From Ridgeia piscesae (Eukaryota; Annelida; Polychaeta; Sabellida; Siboglinidae): a stretch of DNA of 64,000 nt. This document shows positions 47,952-62,159 of the stretch, piece by piece. The notes under the pieces are model-generated. The model saw only the letters and a program-made list of their open reading frames with translations. It searched no databases and had not been told where the DNA came from. How positions within the stretch are numbered: position 1 is the first letter of the stretch; every line of letters begins with the position of its first letter. The stretch is taken from contig JAODUO010000043.1 in NCBI GenBank assembly GCA_025642075.2, forward strand, positions 293,501-357,500, written 5' to 3'. Made by a program: the position numbers and the translations under genes.

Positions 47952-50900
47952 ATGGAATGCCCTACTGCACACATTGGTGCACATATGAGAATGCTACTGC
48001 ACATATTGGTGCACATATGAGAATGCTACTGCACATATTGGTGCACATATGAGAATGCTACTGCACACATTGGTGCACATATGAGAATGCTACTGCACAT
48101 ATTGGTGCACATATGAGAATGCTACTGCACACATTGGTGCACATATGAGAATGCTACTGCACACATTGGTGCACAATGAGAATGCTACTGCACACATTGG
48201 TGCACATATGAGAATGCTACTGCACATATTGGTGCACATATGAGAATGCTACTGCACATATTGGTGCACATATGAGAATGCTACTGCACACATTGGTGCA
48301 CATATGAGAATGCTACTGCACATATTGGTGCACATATGAGAATGCTACTGCACATATTGGTGCACTTATGAGAATGCTACTGCACACATTGGTGCACATT
48401 AGAATGCTACTGCACACATTGGTGCACATATGAGAATGCTACTGCACACATTGGTGCACATATGAGAATGCTACTGCACACATTGGTGCACATATGAGAA
48501 TGCTACTGCACCATTGGTGCACATATGAGAAAGCTACTGCACACATTGGTGCACAAAGAGAATGCTACTGCACATTTGGTGCACTTATGAAATGCTACTG
48601 CCTATTGGTGCACATATGAGAATGCTACTGCACTATTGGTGCACTTTTGAGAATGCTACTGCACACATTGGGACATATGAGAATGCTACTGCACATATTG
48701 GTGCACATATGAGAATGCTACTGCACCATTGGTGCACATATGAGAATGCTACTGCACAAATTTGGGGCACATATGAGAATGCTACTGCACAATTGGTGCA
48801 CATATGAGAATGCTACTCCCCATTGGGCACATATGAGAATGCTACTGCACACATTGGTGCACTATGAGAATGCTACTGCACAATTGGTGCACATATGAGA
48901 ATGCTACTGCACACATTGGTGCACATATGAGAATGCTACTGCACACATTGGTGCACATATGAGAATGCTACTGCACACATTGGTGCACATATGAGAATGC
49001 TACTGCACACATTGGTGCACATATGAGAATGCTACTGCACACATTGGTGCACATATAGAATGCCCCACACATTGGTGCACTTATGAGAATGCTACTGCAC
49101 ACATTGGTGCACATATGAGAATGCTACTGCACACATTGGTGCACATTAGAATGCTACTGCCCCATTGGTGCACATATGAGAATGCTCTGCACACATTGGT
49201 CACATATGAGAATGCTACTGCCCCATTGGTGCACATATGAGAATGCTACTGCACACATTGGTGCACATATGAAATGCTACTGCCCCATTGGTGCACATAT
49301 GAGAATGCTACTGCCCCATTGGTGCACAAAAAATGCTACTGCACACATTGGTGCCCTATGAGAATGCTACTGCACAATTGGTGCACTTTTGAGAATGCTA
49401 CTGCACACATTGGTGCACATATGAGAATGCTACTGCACAATTGGTGCCCTATGAGAATGCTACTGCACACATTGGTGCACATATGAGAATGCTACTGCAC
49501 AATTGGTGCACAAAGAGAATGCTACTGCCCCATTGGTGCACATATGAGAATGCTACTGCACACATTGGTGCACATATGAGAATGCTACTGCACAATTGGT
49601 GCACATATGAGAATGCTACTGCACAATTGGTGCACATATGAGAATGCTCTGCACACATTGGTGCAAAAATAGAATGCTCTGCACACTTGGTGCACTATAG
49701 AATGCACCACCATTGGTCACATATGAGAATCTACTGACAATTGGTGCCCTATAGAAGCTACTGCACAATTGGTGCACTTGAAATCTACTGCACAATTGGT
49801 GCACTTTTGAGAATGCTACTGCACAATTGGTGCACTATAGAATGCTACTGCACAATTGGTGCACATATGAGAATGCTACTGCACATATTGGTGCACATAT
49901 GAGAATGCTACTGCACAAATTTGGGGCACTATGAGAATGCTACTGCCCCATTGGTGCACTATGAGAATGCTACTGCACACATTGGTGCACATATGAGAAT
50001 GCTACTGCACACATTGGTGCACTTTTGAGAATGCTACTGCACACATTGGGCACAAAAAATGCTACTGCACAATTGGTGCACATATGAGAATGCTACTGCA
50101 CAAATTTGGGGCACATATGAGAATGCTACTGCACATATTGGTGCACTATGAGAATGCTACTGCACAATTGGTGCACATATGAGAATGCTACTGCACATTG
50201 GTGCACATATGAGAATGCTACTGCACATATTGGTGCACATATGAGAATGCTACTGCACATATTGGTGCACATATGAGAATGCTACTGCACATATTGGTGC
50301 ACATATGAGAATGCTACTGCACACATTGGTGCACTTTTGAGAATGCTACTGCACTATTGGTGCACATATGAGAATGCTACTGCACAATTGGTGCACATAG
50401 AGAATGCTACTGCACAATTTGACATATGAGAATGCTACTGCACATATTGGTGCACATATGAGAATGCTACTGCCCCTTGGTGCACAAAGAGAATGCTACT
50501 GCCCCTTGGTGCACATATGAGAATGCTACTGCACAATTGGGGCACTTATGAGAATGCTACTGCACACATTGGTGCACAAAGAGAATGCTACTGCCCCATT
50601 GGTGCACATATGAGAATGCTACTGCCCCTTGGTGCACATATGAGAATGCTACTGCACACATTGGTGCACATATGAGAATGCTACTGCACAATTGGTGCAC
50701 ATATGAGAATGCTACTGCACACATTGGTGCACAAAGAGAATGCTACTGCCCCAGGTGCACAAAGAGAATGCTACTGCACAATTGGTGCACTTTTGAGAAT
50801 GCTACTGCACAATTGGTGCACATATGAGAATGCTACTGCCCCATTGGTGCACATATGAGAATGCTACTGCACAATTGGTGCACATATGAGAATGCTACTG

Positions 50901-53900
50901 CACAATTGGTGCACTATGAGAATGCTACTGCACACATTGGTGCACATATGAGAATGCTACTGCACACATTGGTGCACATATGAGAATGCTACTGCACACA
51001 TTGGTGCACATATGAGAATGCTACTGCACACATTGGTGCACATATGAGAATGCTACTGCACACATTGGTGCACATATGAGAATGCTACTGCACACATTGG
51101 TGCACATATGAGAATGCTACTGCACACATTGGTGCACATATGAGAATGCTACTGCACACATTGGTGCACATGGAATGCTACTGCACACATTGGTGCACAT
51201 ATGGAAGACTGCACAATTGGTGCACATATGAGAATGCTACTGCACAATTGGTGCACATATGAGAATGCTACTGCACAATTGGTCACTTGAGAATGCTACT
51301 GCACAATTGGTGCACATATGAGAATGCTACTGCACAATTGGTGCACTTAAGAATGCTACTGCACACATTGGTGCACATATGAGAATGCTACTGCACAAAT
51401 TTGGGGCACATATGAGAAAGCTCTCACTATTGGTGCACATATGAGAATGCTACTGACATATTGGTGCCAATGAGAATGCTACGCACATATTGGTGCACAT
51501 TGGTGCTACTGCACAAATTTGGGGCACTTTTGAGAATGCTCTGCACAATTGGTGCACATATGAGAATGTACTGCACATTGGTGCCTTGGAATGCTACTGC
51601 ACATATTGGTGCACATATGGAATGCTCTGACATATTGGTGCACATATGAGAATCTCTGCACATTTGGTGCACATATAGAATCTCTGCACACATTGGGGCA
51701 CTTTGAGAATCTCTGCACACATTGGTGCACATTGGAATGCTACTGCACAATTGGTGCACATATAGAATGTACTGCACACTTGGTGCACAAAGAGAATCTA
51801 CTGCACAATTGGTGCACTTATAGAATGCCCACTGCACTTGGTGCCTATGAGAATCCCACTGCACATATTTGCACATATAGAATCTACCACAAATTTGGGG
51901 CACATAGAGAATCTCTCACATTGGTGCACATATGAGAATGCTACTGCACATATTGGTGCACATATAAAAAATGCTACTGCACATATTTGGGGCACATTAG
52001 AATTACTGCACATTTGGTGCACTTATGAGAATGCTACGCACAATTGGTGCACATATAGAATGCTATGCCTATTGGTGCACTTAGGAATGCTACGCACATA
52101 TTGGTGCACATATGAGAATCTACTGCCCCATTGGTGCACATATGAGAATGCTACTGCACACATTGGTGCACATTAGAATCTCTGCACAATTGGTGCACAT
52201 ATGAGAATGCTACTGCACACATTGGTGCACATATGAGAATGCTACTGCACAATTTATTTGGGTTTCCCCTTTTATGAGAATGCTACTGCACACATTGGTG
52301 CACATATGAGAATGCTACTGCACAATTGGTGCCTATGAGAATGCTACTGCACATATTGGTGCACATATGAGAATGCTACTGCACAATTGGTGCACATATG
52401 AGAATGCTACTGCACAAATTTGGGGCACATATGAGAATGCTACTGCACAATTGGTGCACATATGAGAATGCTACTGCCCAAATTTGGGGCACATATGAGA
52501 ATGCTACTGCACAAATTTGGGGCACTATGAGAATGCTACTGCACAAATTTGGGGCACATATGAGAATGCTACTGCACATATTGGTGCACATATGAGAATG
52601 CTACTGCACATATTGGTGCACATATGAGAATGCTACTGCACACATTGGTGCACATATGAGAATGCTACTGCACACATTGGTGCACATATGAGAATGCTAC
52701 TGCCCCATTGGTGCACTTTTGAGAATGCTACTGCCCCATTGGGCACAAAAAATGCTACTGCACACATTGGTGCACATATGAGAATGCTACTGCACACATT
52801 GGTGCACATATGAGAATGCTACTGCACATATTGGTGCACTTATGAGAATGCTACTGCACATATTGGTGCACATATGAGAATGCTACTGCACATATTGGTG
52901 CACATATGAGAATGCTACTGCACATATTGGTGCACATATGAGAATGCTACTGCACATATTGGTGCACATATGAGAATGCTACTGCACATATTGGTGCACA
53001 TATGAGAATGCTACTGCACAATTGGTGCACTTATGAGAATGCTACTGCACACATTGGTGCACATATGAGAATGCTACTGCACACATTGGTGCACATATGA
53101 GAATGCTACTGCACACATTGGTGCACTTATGAGAATGCTACTGCACACATTGGTGCACATATGAGAATGCTACTGCACACATTGGTGCACTTATGAGAAT
53201 GCTACTGCACACATTGGTGCACTTATGAGAATGCTACTGCACACATTGGTGCACATATGAGAATGCTACTGCACACATTGGTGCACATATGAGAATGCTA
53301 CTGCACACATTGGTGCACATATGAGAATGCTACTGCACAATTGGTGCACATATGAGAATGCTACTGCACATATTGGTGTATGGAAAGCTACTGCACAATT
53401 GGTGCACTATGAGAATGCTACTGCACATATTGGTGCACTATGAGAATGCTACTGCACAATTGGTGCACATATGAGAATGCTACTGCACAATTGGTGCACA
53501 TGAGAATGCTACTGCACATATTGGTGCACTTTTGAGAATGCTACTGCCCCCACATATGAGAATGCACTGCACAATTGGTGCACATATGAGAATGCACTGC
53601 ACAATTGGTGCACTATGAGAATGCTACTGCACAATTGGTGCACATATGAGAATGCTACTGCCCCATTGGTGCACAAAGAGAATGCACTCCAAATTTGGGG
53701 CACATATGAGAATGCTACTGCACAATTGGTGCACATATGAGAATGTACTGCACAATTGGTGCACATATGAGAATGTACTGCACAATTGGTGCACATATGA
53801 GAATGCTACTGCACAATTGGTGCACATATGAGAATGCTACTGCACACATTGGTGCACATATGAGAATGCTACTGCACAATTGGTGCACATATGAGAATGC

Positions 53901-55057
53901 TACTGCACAATTGGTGCACATATGAGAATGCCCCACAATTGGTGCACTATGAGAATGCTACTGCACACATTGGTGCACATATGAGAATGCTACTGCACAC
54001 ATTGGTGCACATATGAGAATGCTACTGCACACATTGGTGCACATATGAGAATGCTACTGCACACATTGGTGCACATATGAGAATGCTACTGCACACATTG
54101 GTGCACTTATGAGAATGCTACTGCACACATTGGTGCACATATGAGAATGCTACTGCACATATTGGTGCACATATGAGAATGCTACTGCACATATTGGTGC
54201 ACATATGAGAATGCTACTGCACACATTGGTGCACTTATGAGAATGCTACTGCACACATTGGTGCACATATGAGAATGCTACTGCACAATTGGTGCACTTA
54301 TGAGAATCTACCACATTTGGTGCACATATGAGAATGCTACTGCACATATTGGTGCACATATGAGAATGCTACTGCACATATTGGTGCACATATGAGAATG
54401 CTACTGCACATAAATTGGTGCACATATGAGAATGCTACTGCACATATTGGTGCACATATGAGAATGCTACTGCACATATTGGTGCACATATGAGAATGCT
54501 ACTGCACATATTGGTGCACATATGAGAATGCTACTGCACATATTGGTGCACTTATGAGAATGCTACTGCACATATTGGTGCACATATGAGAATGCTACTG
54601 CACACATTGGTGCACATATGAGAATGCTACTGCACACATTGGTGCACATATGAGAATGCTACTGCACACATTGGTGCACATATGAGAATGCTACTGCACA
54701 CATTGGTGCACATATGAGAATGCTACTGCACACATTGGTGCACATATGAGAATGCTACTGCACACATTGGTGCACATATGAGAATGCTACTGCACACATT
54801 GGTGCACATATGAGAATGCTACTGCACACATTGGTGCACATATGAGAATGCTACTGCACATATTGGTGCACATATGAGAATGCTACTGCACACATTGGTG
54901 CACATATGAGAATGCTACTGCACATATTGGTGCACATATGAGAATGCTACTGCACATATTGGTGCACATATGAGAATGCTACTGCACACATTGGTGCACA
55001 TATGAGAATGCTACTGCACACATTGGTGCACATATGAGAATGCTACTGCACACATTT
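47952..55057. repeat. 7.1-kb satellite array of a 32-bp unit, roughly 220 copies
   Basis: The unit reads GCACATATGAGAATGCTACT then GCACACATTGGT. Two positions vary between clean copies: CACAC/CACAT before ATTGG, and GCACA/GCACT before TATGAG. Each unit holds an inverted repeat TGCAC-N6-GTGCA and the palindrome CATATG. Copies at both ends (about 47.95-48.5 and 52.9-55.05 kb) are nearly perfect, while those in the middle (about 48.5-52.8, worst 51.4-52.2 kb) have many 1-3 base losses and variants such as AAATTTGGGGC and GCCCCATTGG. The array makes many spurious frames on both strands. It starts and ends abruptly in unique sequence. Confidence 0.98.
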
Positions 55058-55630
55058 GCCACGTCCACTCTGCCGACTGACATGGTCAAACAGTGGCTGA
55101 AGTGAAGAGATATTGGAGTGGCCGCTGTAATTACACACGCTGGTCAAGAGGTGGCCACTGGCCAGTGCAGCGGCAAAGAGAGCAGCCAACCTCTTCACCT
55201 ACACACACACATGATTTCATAGGTGACCGCTTCGCATCACGGGTGGGGAGTTTAGACAATTCGTCTGTGATCGATCATCAATAGTATTTGATGCCCGCAA
55301 AATGCACTTAATTAGTAAGCACCGAATGTCATGACCTCACTCTGTCGCTGCCACTACTTTATTGTGTGTCGGAGTGCTGGTTATGTGGACATGGTTGCTT
55401 TATGGTCCACAGTTGCCTTGCCGGTACACGAATGTGATATGGAACATTAACGCAACGCCAGATTAATACGAGGTGCGCGCATTTGCATCGGTGTGTTGAT
55501 GGCGTAATTGTAGCGGAGACGATGTGACGTCCATCGGCAGCAGAGTCTTACTGAGGCTCGGTTGACCTCTGACTTCGTTGTGTAAACAGCGCAACCTAAA
55601 TATGGCAAGGATGAGATAGAATGACAGATC
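55058..55630. other. unique sequence right of the satellite, nothing recognised
   Basis: The short frame at 55093-55284 has no motif. I see no exon or RNA gene. Confidence 0.4.
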
Positions 55631-55632
55631 AC

Positions 55633-55633
<1 letters not shown>

Positions 55634-55681
<48 letters not shown>
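55634..55681. repeat. (AT)n microsatellite
   Basis: A pure TA tract of about 48 bp. Confidence 0.97.
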
Positions 55682-55685
<4 letters not shown>

Positions 55686-57340
55686 TCATACAATCATAAA
55701 TGTGCATCGTATTGCATGTTCACACGCATACGTTTTAATTAAATACGCACTATAACAAGTACAATATTGCACTGGGCGCCTTCAGTTATATTAATTATTA
55801 CTAATATATAATCAAAATATCTGTGTCTAGTTTTCTAGTTTGCACACAATCTCTAAGTTTGGCTTCGTGTTCTTGCTGAGTATTTACTCAATTCTCTTAG
55901 CAGCCATGGCTTTGAATGCAGACACACTCCTCATCTTGTGTACCTTCCATATCTTGTCTTCCAAAGTCATACGCCAACTAAGCTATGTACATTAAAATTT
56001 TGCTAAACCATCCAATACTTCATAGACTAACATAGACTGGGTCAAAGATATTACTAGATTGCTGCTTATTGATGTCGTCAATTAGAGTTATTGCTCAGTG
56101 AGGTCAGACCATTTCACTTTGCGTTATGTTGATCGTGGTGGCGTACACAAACCACCATAGATTGCTTTGTTGGCCCAACCGTAGTGAAGTTTAATGGCAC
56201 AATACAATTAATGATCAATCAGCACGGGTCCACTTCAGGCACTTCTAACAGGTGGATTTAGCATCCGAGCTTTGCATTTGCATTTGCAGTGCTGTTGCTG
56301 AAGTAGAGATGATGGAGATGTGGGGCGGGGCTGTTTGAAGGAGGCAGTAGGACTGGCCTACCTACCCTTAGTGCGCCTGTGTAAGTTGGCAGTGGAGCAG
56401 TAGAGCAGCGAGTCAGGGGACCAGCAGTGATTGATGTGTTGGTTCACCAACGGTAACTTGGAAGATGGATCGACACAAAGCTTGAAATTGGCGCTTTTCG
56501 CTGTGTGACAGAGTAAATTAGTTCGTCGGTGACAGAGGGAATTAGTTGGCGGCAGATGAGGAGCTGGACACTAAGGACGATGACACCGGGTTGACAGGAA
56601 ACATAATAACATTGCTATGTCACCTAAACCACAGCGGTGTCATCGCTTGTCCTATTGTGTCCTTGCTTGTCCTATTGTGTCCTCGCTAGTCCTATGCTCC
56701 CCGGTGAATGCATTCATCTCCTGATGTGGTAAACCAACTTGAGTCTGTCTAATCCTTTGTTTTTGACACTGCTGAGTTAGGATTCACGGGGATTTTGGTG
56801 CAAATGTATTAGAATGTTCTCACTGACACTGACACTGACTGCTGAAACTCAATAGCTTCCTGTAATGTGAATTAGCCTGACAGTTAGTCATCATAATTCA
56901 GTGGTTATATCAGAAAGTCAGGAGTTACACATGGTTGGGTGTCTACTCCAGTCATGTATGTTTCATTTGGCCTGTCACAAATGTAAACAGTCAAATGAGG
57001 TGAATGACTACATGAAGCTGCACTGGAAATGGCAGCATTGATGTAGTTGGTGGTATTGATGTGGATGTATGGTACAGCTGTTTTCGATACACAAACCATG
57101 ATACATATCACAACAGTAGGAGTCGTGGTATAACACATTGTGATGTGTAACAATGCATAATTTGAAGTAATGTTTCAACGCATTTTAAAAACAGATGGCA
57201 CAGTTTGTGTGTAGGATTTAGGAAGCTCACTCATCCATTTGTGTTATGTCTATCTGCTAAAATGACATTGTTATTATTATTAAATGAGACTTGATTTAAA
57301 ACAAAGTTCAATTTTAGAAGATATATATGTAATAATTATG
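55682..57340. other. 1.7 kb without recognised gene
   Basis: It contains a 20-bp duplication (GCTTGTCCTATTGTGTCCTT, about 2.5 copies at 56645-56695). Nothing else is recognised. Confidence 0.4.
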
Positions 57341-57344
57341 TATA

Positions 57345-57348
57345 TATA

Positions 57349-57409
<61 letters not shown>

Positions 57410-57430
57410 TATATATATATTATGTATATG

Positions 57431-57500
<70 letters not shown>
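57345..57500. repeat. interrupted (AT)n microsatellite, about 155 bp
   Basis: Long TA runs are broken by single-base changes. It is non-coding despite open IYIY frames on the minus strand. Confidence 0.97.
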
Positions 57501-57502
<2 letters not shown>

Positions 57503-57601
57503 CAAATATGAAATGTATTATGCATTACATCATAGGAAACATACAGTGGTTCATGAATTGTTACATATCTGACCTGGACGTGTATATGTACTACAAATGT
57601 A

Positions 57602-57636
57602 CGAGAGAGCGAGAGCGAGAGCGAGAGCGAGAGAGA
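57602..57636. repeat. (GAGAGC)/(GA)n tract
   Basis: A short purine repeat, GAGAGCGAGAGCGAGAGCGA and similar. Confidence 0.95.
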
Positions 57637-57989
57637 GATGTTAAGTGTCGGTGTCAGCAGTAGTTGTTGCTGATTGATCCAGGAGTGTCTGTCCGGTGGA
57701 TGAGTTGACCACTTGGATATGGATCCAGTGAGCCTCGGGCCAGTGGTCAGCTGTGAGAGTGACACGTCAACTTGTGTGAGCAGTAGAGGTGCTCACGCCT
57801 ACTGCGCCTGAAGCGCAAATCAATGGGCAGACCAGAGGAAATAGATCTCACCGCAAATAGCATTCTCTCGACACTAAACTGATAACTGCGTCAAAATGGT
57901 TATCACGAATAATCGCGCATTTTGTGTAATACACGACCATTGACCACTGCATCCAGTGATCATGTGGTTGTTGTGTGTAATGTTTTTGT

Positions 57990-57996
57990 GAGCGTG

Positions 57997-58032
<36 letters not shown>

Positions 58033-58065
58033 TACGTGCATACGTGCGTACGTGCGTGTGTGTAT
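57990..58065. repeat. (GTGC)n microsatellite
   Basis: About 15 GTGC-type units with GTAC variants near the right end. It is similar in motif to the GCAC block at 10380-10504 but on the opposite strand. Confidence 0.95.
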
Positions 58066-58499
58066 ACATACATGGTGTGTTTGTGTGTATCACTATATAA
58101 AAATAAATTAGGCCATAGCTCAAAATGACAAATATACAAGTTTGGTAATTAGGTAATTAGGTATACAGTTATTCAACATACAATGGTGCATGCTTATATG
58201 TAAGTTAAAAGAACAGAAGAAAACGTGAAAATTGCTTGTCCAGTAAAAGTAGATCATGAGCTAAGTATATATTACTTCAAGTCAGAGTTAGTTAATCCCG
58301 TAATATTTAACTAAATGTTACATTTTGTCAACATACACTTCATCTGTATCGATGTAGTGGCTTCGGTTCAGCATTCGTAATTACTCCTAGAGAAATTACT
58401 AATTAAGAGTAAATCCTGACTTTCTGATGTAATTAACATGGATCATGGATACTCTGGTGTAATTCGGAAGAGTCTGATGAATATTAATGTGATGCAGGG

Positions 58500-59250
58500 T
58501 GTGCACCAACTCCGCAGCCAGTGCTGTTTTGATTCAATCACAGGTGTGAATGTGATTAAGACAACCTCATCCGTAGATGTCACTGGCAGATGCCCCGACT
58601 GATAAACGTCAGCAAGCCCATGTAGATGGCTGTTTGCACAATGCGATGCGACGGGCGTTGCCGCAGTCGCTGATCCGACGTCTTCGCGTGCGTCAGCTGC
58701 GGTATCTGCCATCGGTTTGATTCACCGCAGTGGAACATTGATTGCAATATACGTGCCCTGGAAATAAATTGTTATGATAATCCCCTGCGCTATTTCCGTG
58801 CCGCGCACGCGGATGATACCTCGGTTGTATCGGGTCGCGCTGGCGGGTTCCACAATCCATGACCCTCCGCCATTGTCACCGCGATCACAACAACGGCAGC
58901 ATGTGTGTGTGTATATGCCACTTCTCTGGCGATTGCCACAGCAGTTTTGTGGCAGCCGTAATTCATTATCGGCTTTCATCCAAATCGTTGCATCGCATGG
59001 AACGCCAACAGAGCTGATGATTGAGGAAGATCTGTCACCAGTGATTAGCTCACTTACATGCGGCTTCCTGCTGGTTTTCATTGAGGCTAAAGTGAGACTT
59101 ATTGCCTTGTAGATGGGAGGACAGGCTGTAGTGTGGTCAGGGCGAGCTTCCCATGTGTCTGGCCGGTGCTTGTCACATATCTTAATAGTCCTTCCATGTT
59201 CTTCACATACGTACGTTGTCTTTTTCATCACGACAACCACAGCTGTTGTT
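58500..59250. other. GC- and CpG-rich island, function unknown
   Basis: Base composition is clearly richer in CpG than the surrounding DNA. Overlapping open frames exist on both strands (58774-59112 plus; 59255-58722 minus; 58712-58443 minus), without recognised domains or good splice context. It could be a distal regulatory island, an unrecognised gene or an internal promoter. Confidence 0.35.
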
Positions 59251-59589
59251 GCCATCTTACATTTTGTCTTTCAGACAGCAACAAACCCGAGGTTGTCTGA
59301 CCTTTTCACAGATAATATTCTTAATACTTGAATAAATATGATGAACGCATACTGCTTGATATACTGCATTTAATAAGCCAAAAATAATGAATAACATTTC
59401 TGCTTATTTCGTGGTCAATTTACCTTATTTCCTGTGACATTTTGACTGCTCTCAGCAACCTCTTTCACATAGCTAACTACCTCTGCCAAGACTGCTGAGA
59501 ACTTTCAAAACATCATGGGAAATACGGTGACCTAAACAGTAAACTGACTGTGAAATAAGTAAAAATTACACTCATTTAACCCCCCTGAT

Positions 59590-59875
59590 GAAGCAGTGAC
59601 ATGTGGTAGAACACTAGACTGTTGATCGAGGGAATGGCAGTTTCATTGCACCTGCCGCTGTTTCCAAACTTAAGCAATTGTATTTACCTCATTTTGCCTG
59701 CGTCGTTCAGAAGAGGCATTAGATGCCGCTGATACCTTCTATCTGGTGTCTCTGTCAGGGGAAGTAAAAGATCCCACGCAGGGGGTAAATGTGTAAGCTG
59801 TTGTGGACTCATTGGGTGGTGGTGTCTTTCTCCCTATATCCCACTGGATCTTGCTCCCAGTGGATGGAGGATGCT
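59590..59875 (+). mobile_element. degraded tRNA-derived SINE
   Basis: TGTGGTAGAACACTAGACTG resembles a tRNA A-box region, and GCAGTTTCATTGCACC stands where the B box should be. Downstream text (GCCTGCGTCGTTCAGA, GTCAGGGGAAGTAAAAGATC) looks like a SINE body. It ends right where the next SINE starts. Confidence 0.5.
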
Positions 59876-59883
59876 TCCTGGTT

Positions 59884-60218
59884 TAGCGCTGTGGCTCAGG
59901 GGTAGGGCGATGGACTCTCGACTAAGAAGGACACGGGTCGAATCCTGTGCTGCGGTGTTAAAACCTTGGGCAAGTTTTTTTGCTCTACATTGCTCCAGGC
60001 CACTCAGCTGTATAAATGAGTACCTGGTTATAGACAAGTGGTGGATATGTGTACGAGCAGCCTTCGCGCATTAATTGTAGCATATGGCTGGATGCTTCCC
60101 CGAGAAGTTGAGATGGTGTTTGATTGAACAGGTCTGCCAGGGAAGTAATGTGTAAAGCGCTCTGAACAATCCTGAGGATTGGATACTGCGCTATATAAGA
60201 ACTTACCTTTACTTTTTT
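59884..60218 (+). mobile_element. tRNA-derived SINE with conserved central domain
   Basis: The head has an A box (TGGCTCAGGGGTAG, 59891-59904) and a B box (GGGTCGAATCC, 59936-59946, one T short of consensus). The body has CCTTGGGCAAG, ACATTGCTCCAGGCCACTCA and GCTGTATAAATGAGTACCTG, a central domain of a type shared by SINEs of many invertebrates. The tail GCGCTATATAAGAACTTACC ends in a T-rich run. The single-base loss in the B box suggests it is inactive. Confidence 0.8.
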
Positions 60219-62159
60219 ATGAGAAACATCAAGCAGGCCATGAACACAGTGTACTGAATCGTTGAATCCACTGGGTCCTATACAAATGTAGTTTCAGTAT
60301 AGTTTCAATATTGTGACTATGAAACATTCACTTGCTGCAATGACTGTAGACTGTAGTCAGACCTTTTGTGCATCACCACTCAACTTGTAGCAGCTGTTTT
60401 TGCTGATGGGATGTAATTCATGTGAAACCATTCAAGACCATAAACATTTTGATAATATCCAGCCAGCACATTTACCCTGACAGTTCACACGAATGATATA
60501 CTGAAGACGTGGTGCAATACTTGGAATTAATCATAGTAATAATAAAGACATGTAATTTAATAGAGTACTGGCATACAGTAATACGTCATCCACATCACAG
60601 ACGTATCATTGAGAAATATCAGGCAAATGTGTCGTGATCACCCTGTTATGAAGTCAACTTTTGCACAGAGTTAGCATAATAAATGCAAATTTTTTAGACA
60701 TTGTATAGTGTATCGATGTTCTTTCCTGAATATCGGCATAATTTCGTAGGTTTGTGTGCGCTCAGCGAGTTAGACTTATATTTCAGCCTTTCCTGCCCTT
60801 TAAAGATCTCGCAATGGCAACACGTTTCTTGGAAGTCCCTGAAAGATTGATCTCGCATTAGACATCAATATTATCTTGACTGATGCCAAAGTTGCATGTC
60901 CCGCACAAAAGGTTTTTTCTGCTATTTCCAGAGTCAATGACAGGTGGGTTCTTGAGGTACACAGACGTTGTATCATACGAGTGAGATCACCGCAGCACCG
61001 TCACTAGATGTCACAAATAGACTATTGACTTACCTGCCTGTGGTTCTTATGTTCACCTGGCATCGCATTATCCATCATGGGTATATTTATATACGTCAGC
61101 ATCTTTCCCTCGATCTTTTCTATTACTTCAAGGCGTCTAATTTTTATTTATATATCCTGAACGTTGTTGCTTCATAATCTTCCTTATAGTGGTGGTTCTA
61201 AGGAATATTTCAGGGTTTGTATTTGCGAGTTTCCAGCACTGCTAACCTGGCCACTCATGGGATCCATTTTATCCAGCTATATCTTGACCTTGCGCCACCA
61301 ATCACCATTCGTGGTTCTGCCATGGAGGCTCTTGTGCCTGGGTGCACGCTTCCCTGCACCTTGTAACGTGACTGGACTTTCCAGGCCTTCTTTCACTCAC
61401 ATCAGAATTCGCCTGTAGCACTGACCCATTCATTCTCTTTATTGACCAGGAAGTCAGTGTTCATCACCAGTGGAGTGTTATGATAGGACGAACAGTATAC
61501 ATGGCTGACTGACGGTCACTGTGTGGTTCGTTATATTTGATGACGGCACAAAGTTGACATTATTGAATATAACAGCAACACTGGTTGGACTGTTTTATCA
61601 CATGGAGCCTGTCATAGAACTATCAAAGTGCTACCATCGCTGTATTTGTCATGATGCTTTATATTGGACCTTGGACATCCTCCTCTGGGACATCTTCATC
61701 TTGTGTCATGCTGGTAACTTTAGAGATGATAGAACAGACTCAAATAAAAGGTGTTTTTCTTGATCAATTAATAAGTACATCGCTGCAGCTTATTGTGCGA
61801 TGTCTTTGGCCATCATACGATGTCACGGACGATTGATGTTTTGCCTTATTAGCCAACATTCTAGCCCAAAATTACTAAAACATTTATGAGACCGGCTGAT
61901 TAGAAACGGTGGCATCCACCGGCGAGGAGTTCACTGAACAGTTCAGATAATGACGGAATTGATGATCAGGTGCATTTATGATGAGATTGTGATGAATGGT
62001 AATACATTGGCCTGATACTGCCCATGTAATTCATAGTGGACAGTCGTGTTTGTATGGGGACTGATGGTCGGTCATGATTGAAACATTGGTCACTTCATCA
62101 GCAGGATCATGTTTCTGTGACGATTTGTGAAGTGATACATGGAATGACACTCAGGGGAT
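60219..62159. other. 1.9 kb without recognised gene
   Basis: Small frames at 61164-61418 and 61521-61763 lack motifs. Nothing else is recognised. Confidence 0.4.

Noticed and set aside
47952..55057. Possible CRISPR-like or repeat-protein array because of regular 32-bp units
   Set aside because: There are no spacers: units are directly contiguous. The context is eukaryotic, and the frames break at every variant unit.
59884..59956. Candidate functional tRNA gene
   Set aside because: The promoter boxes are followed by a SINE body. The B box lacks one base and I could not fold a proper cloverleaf by eye.
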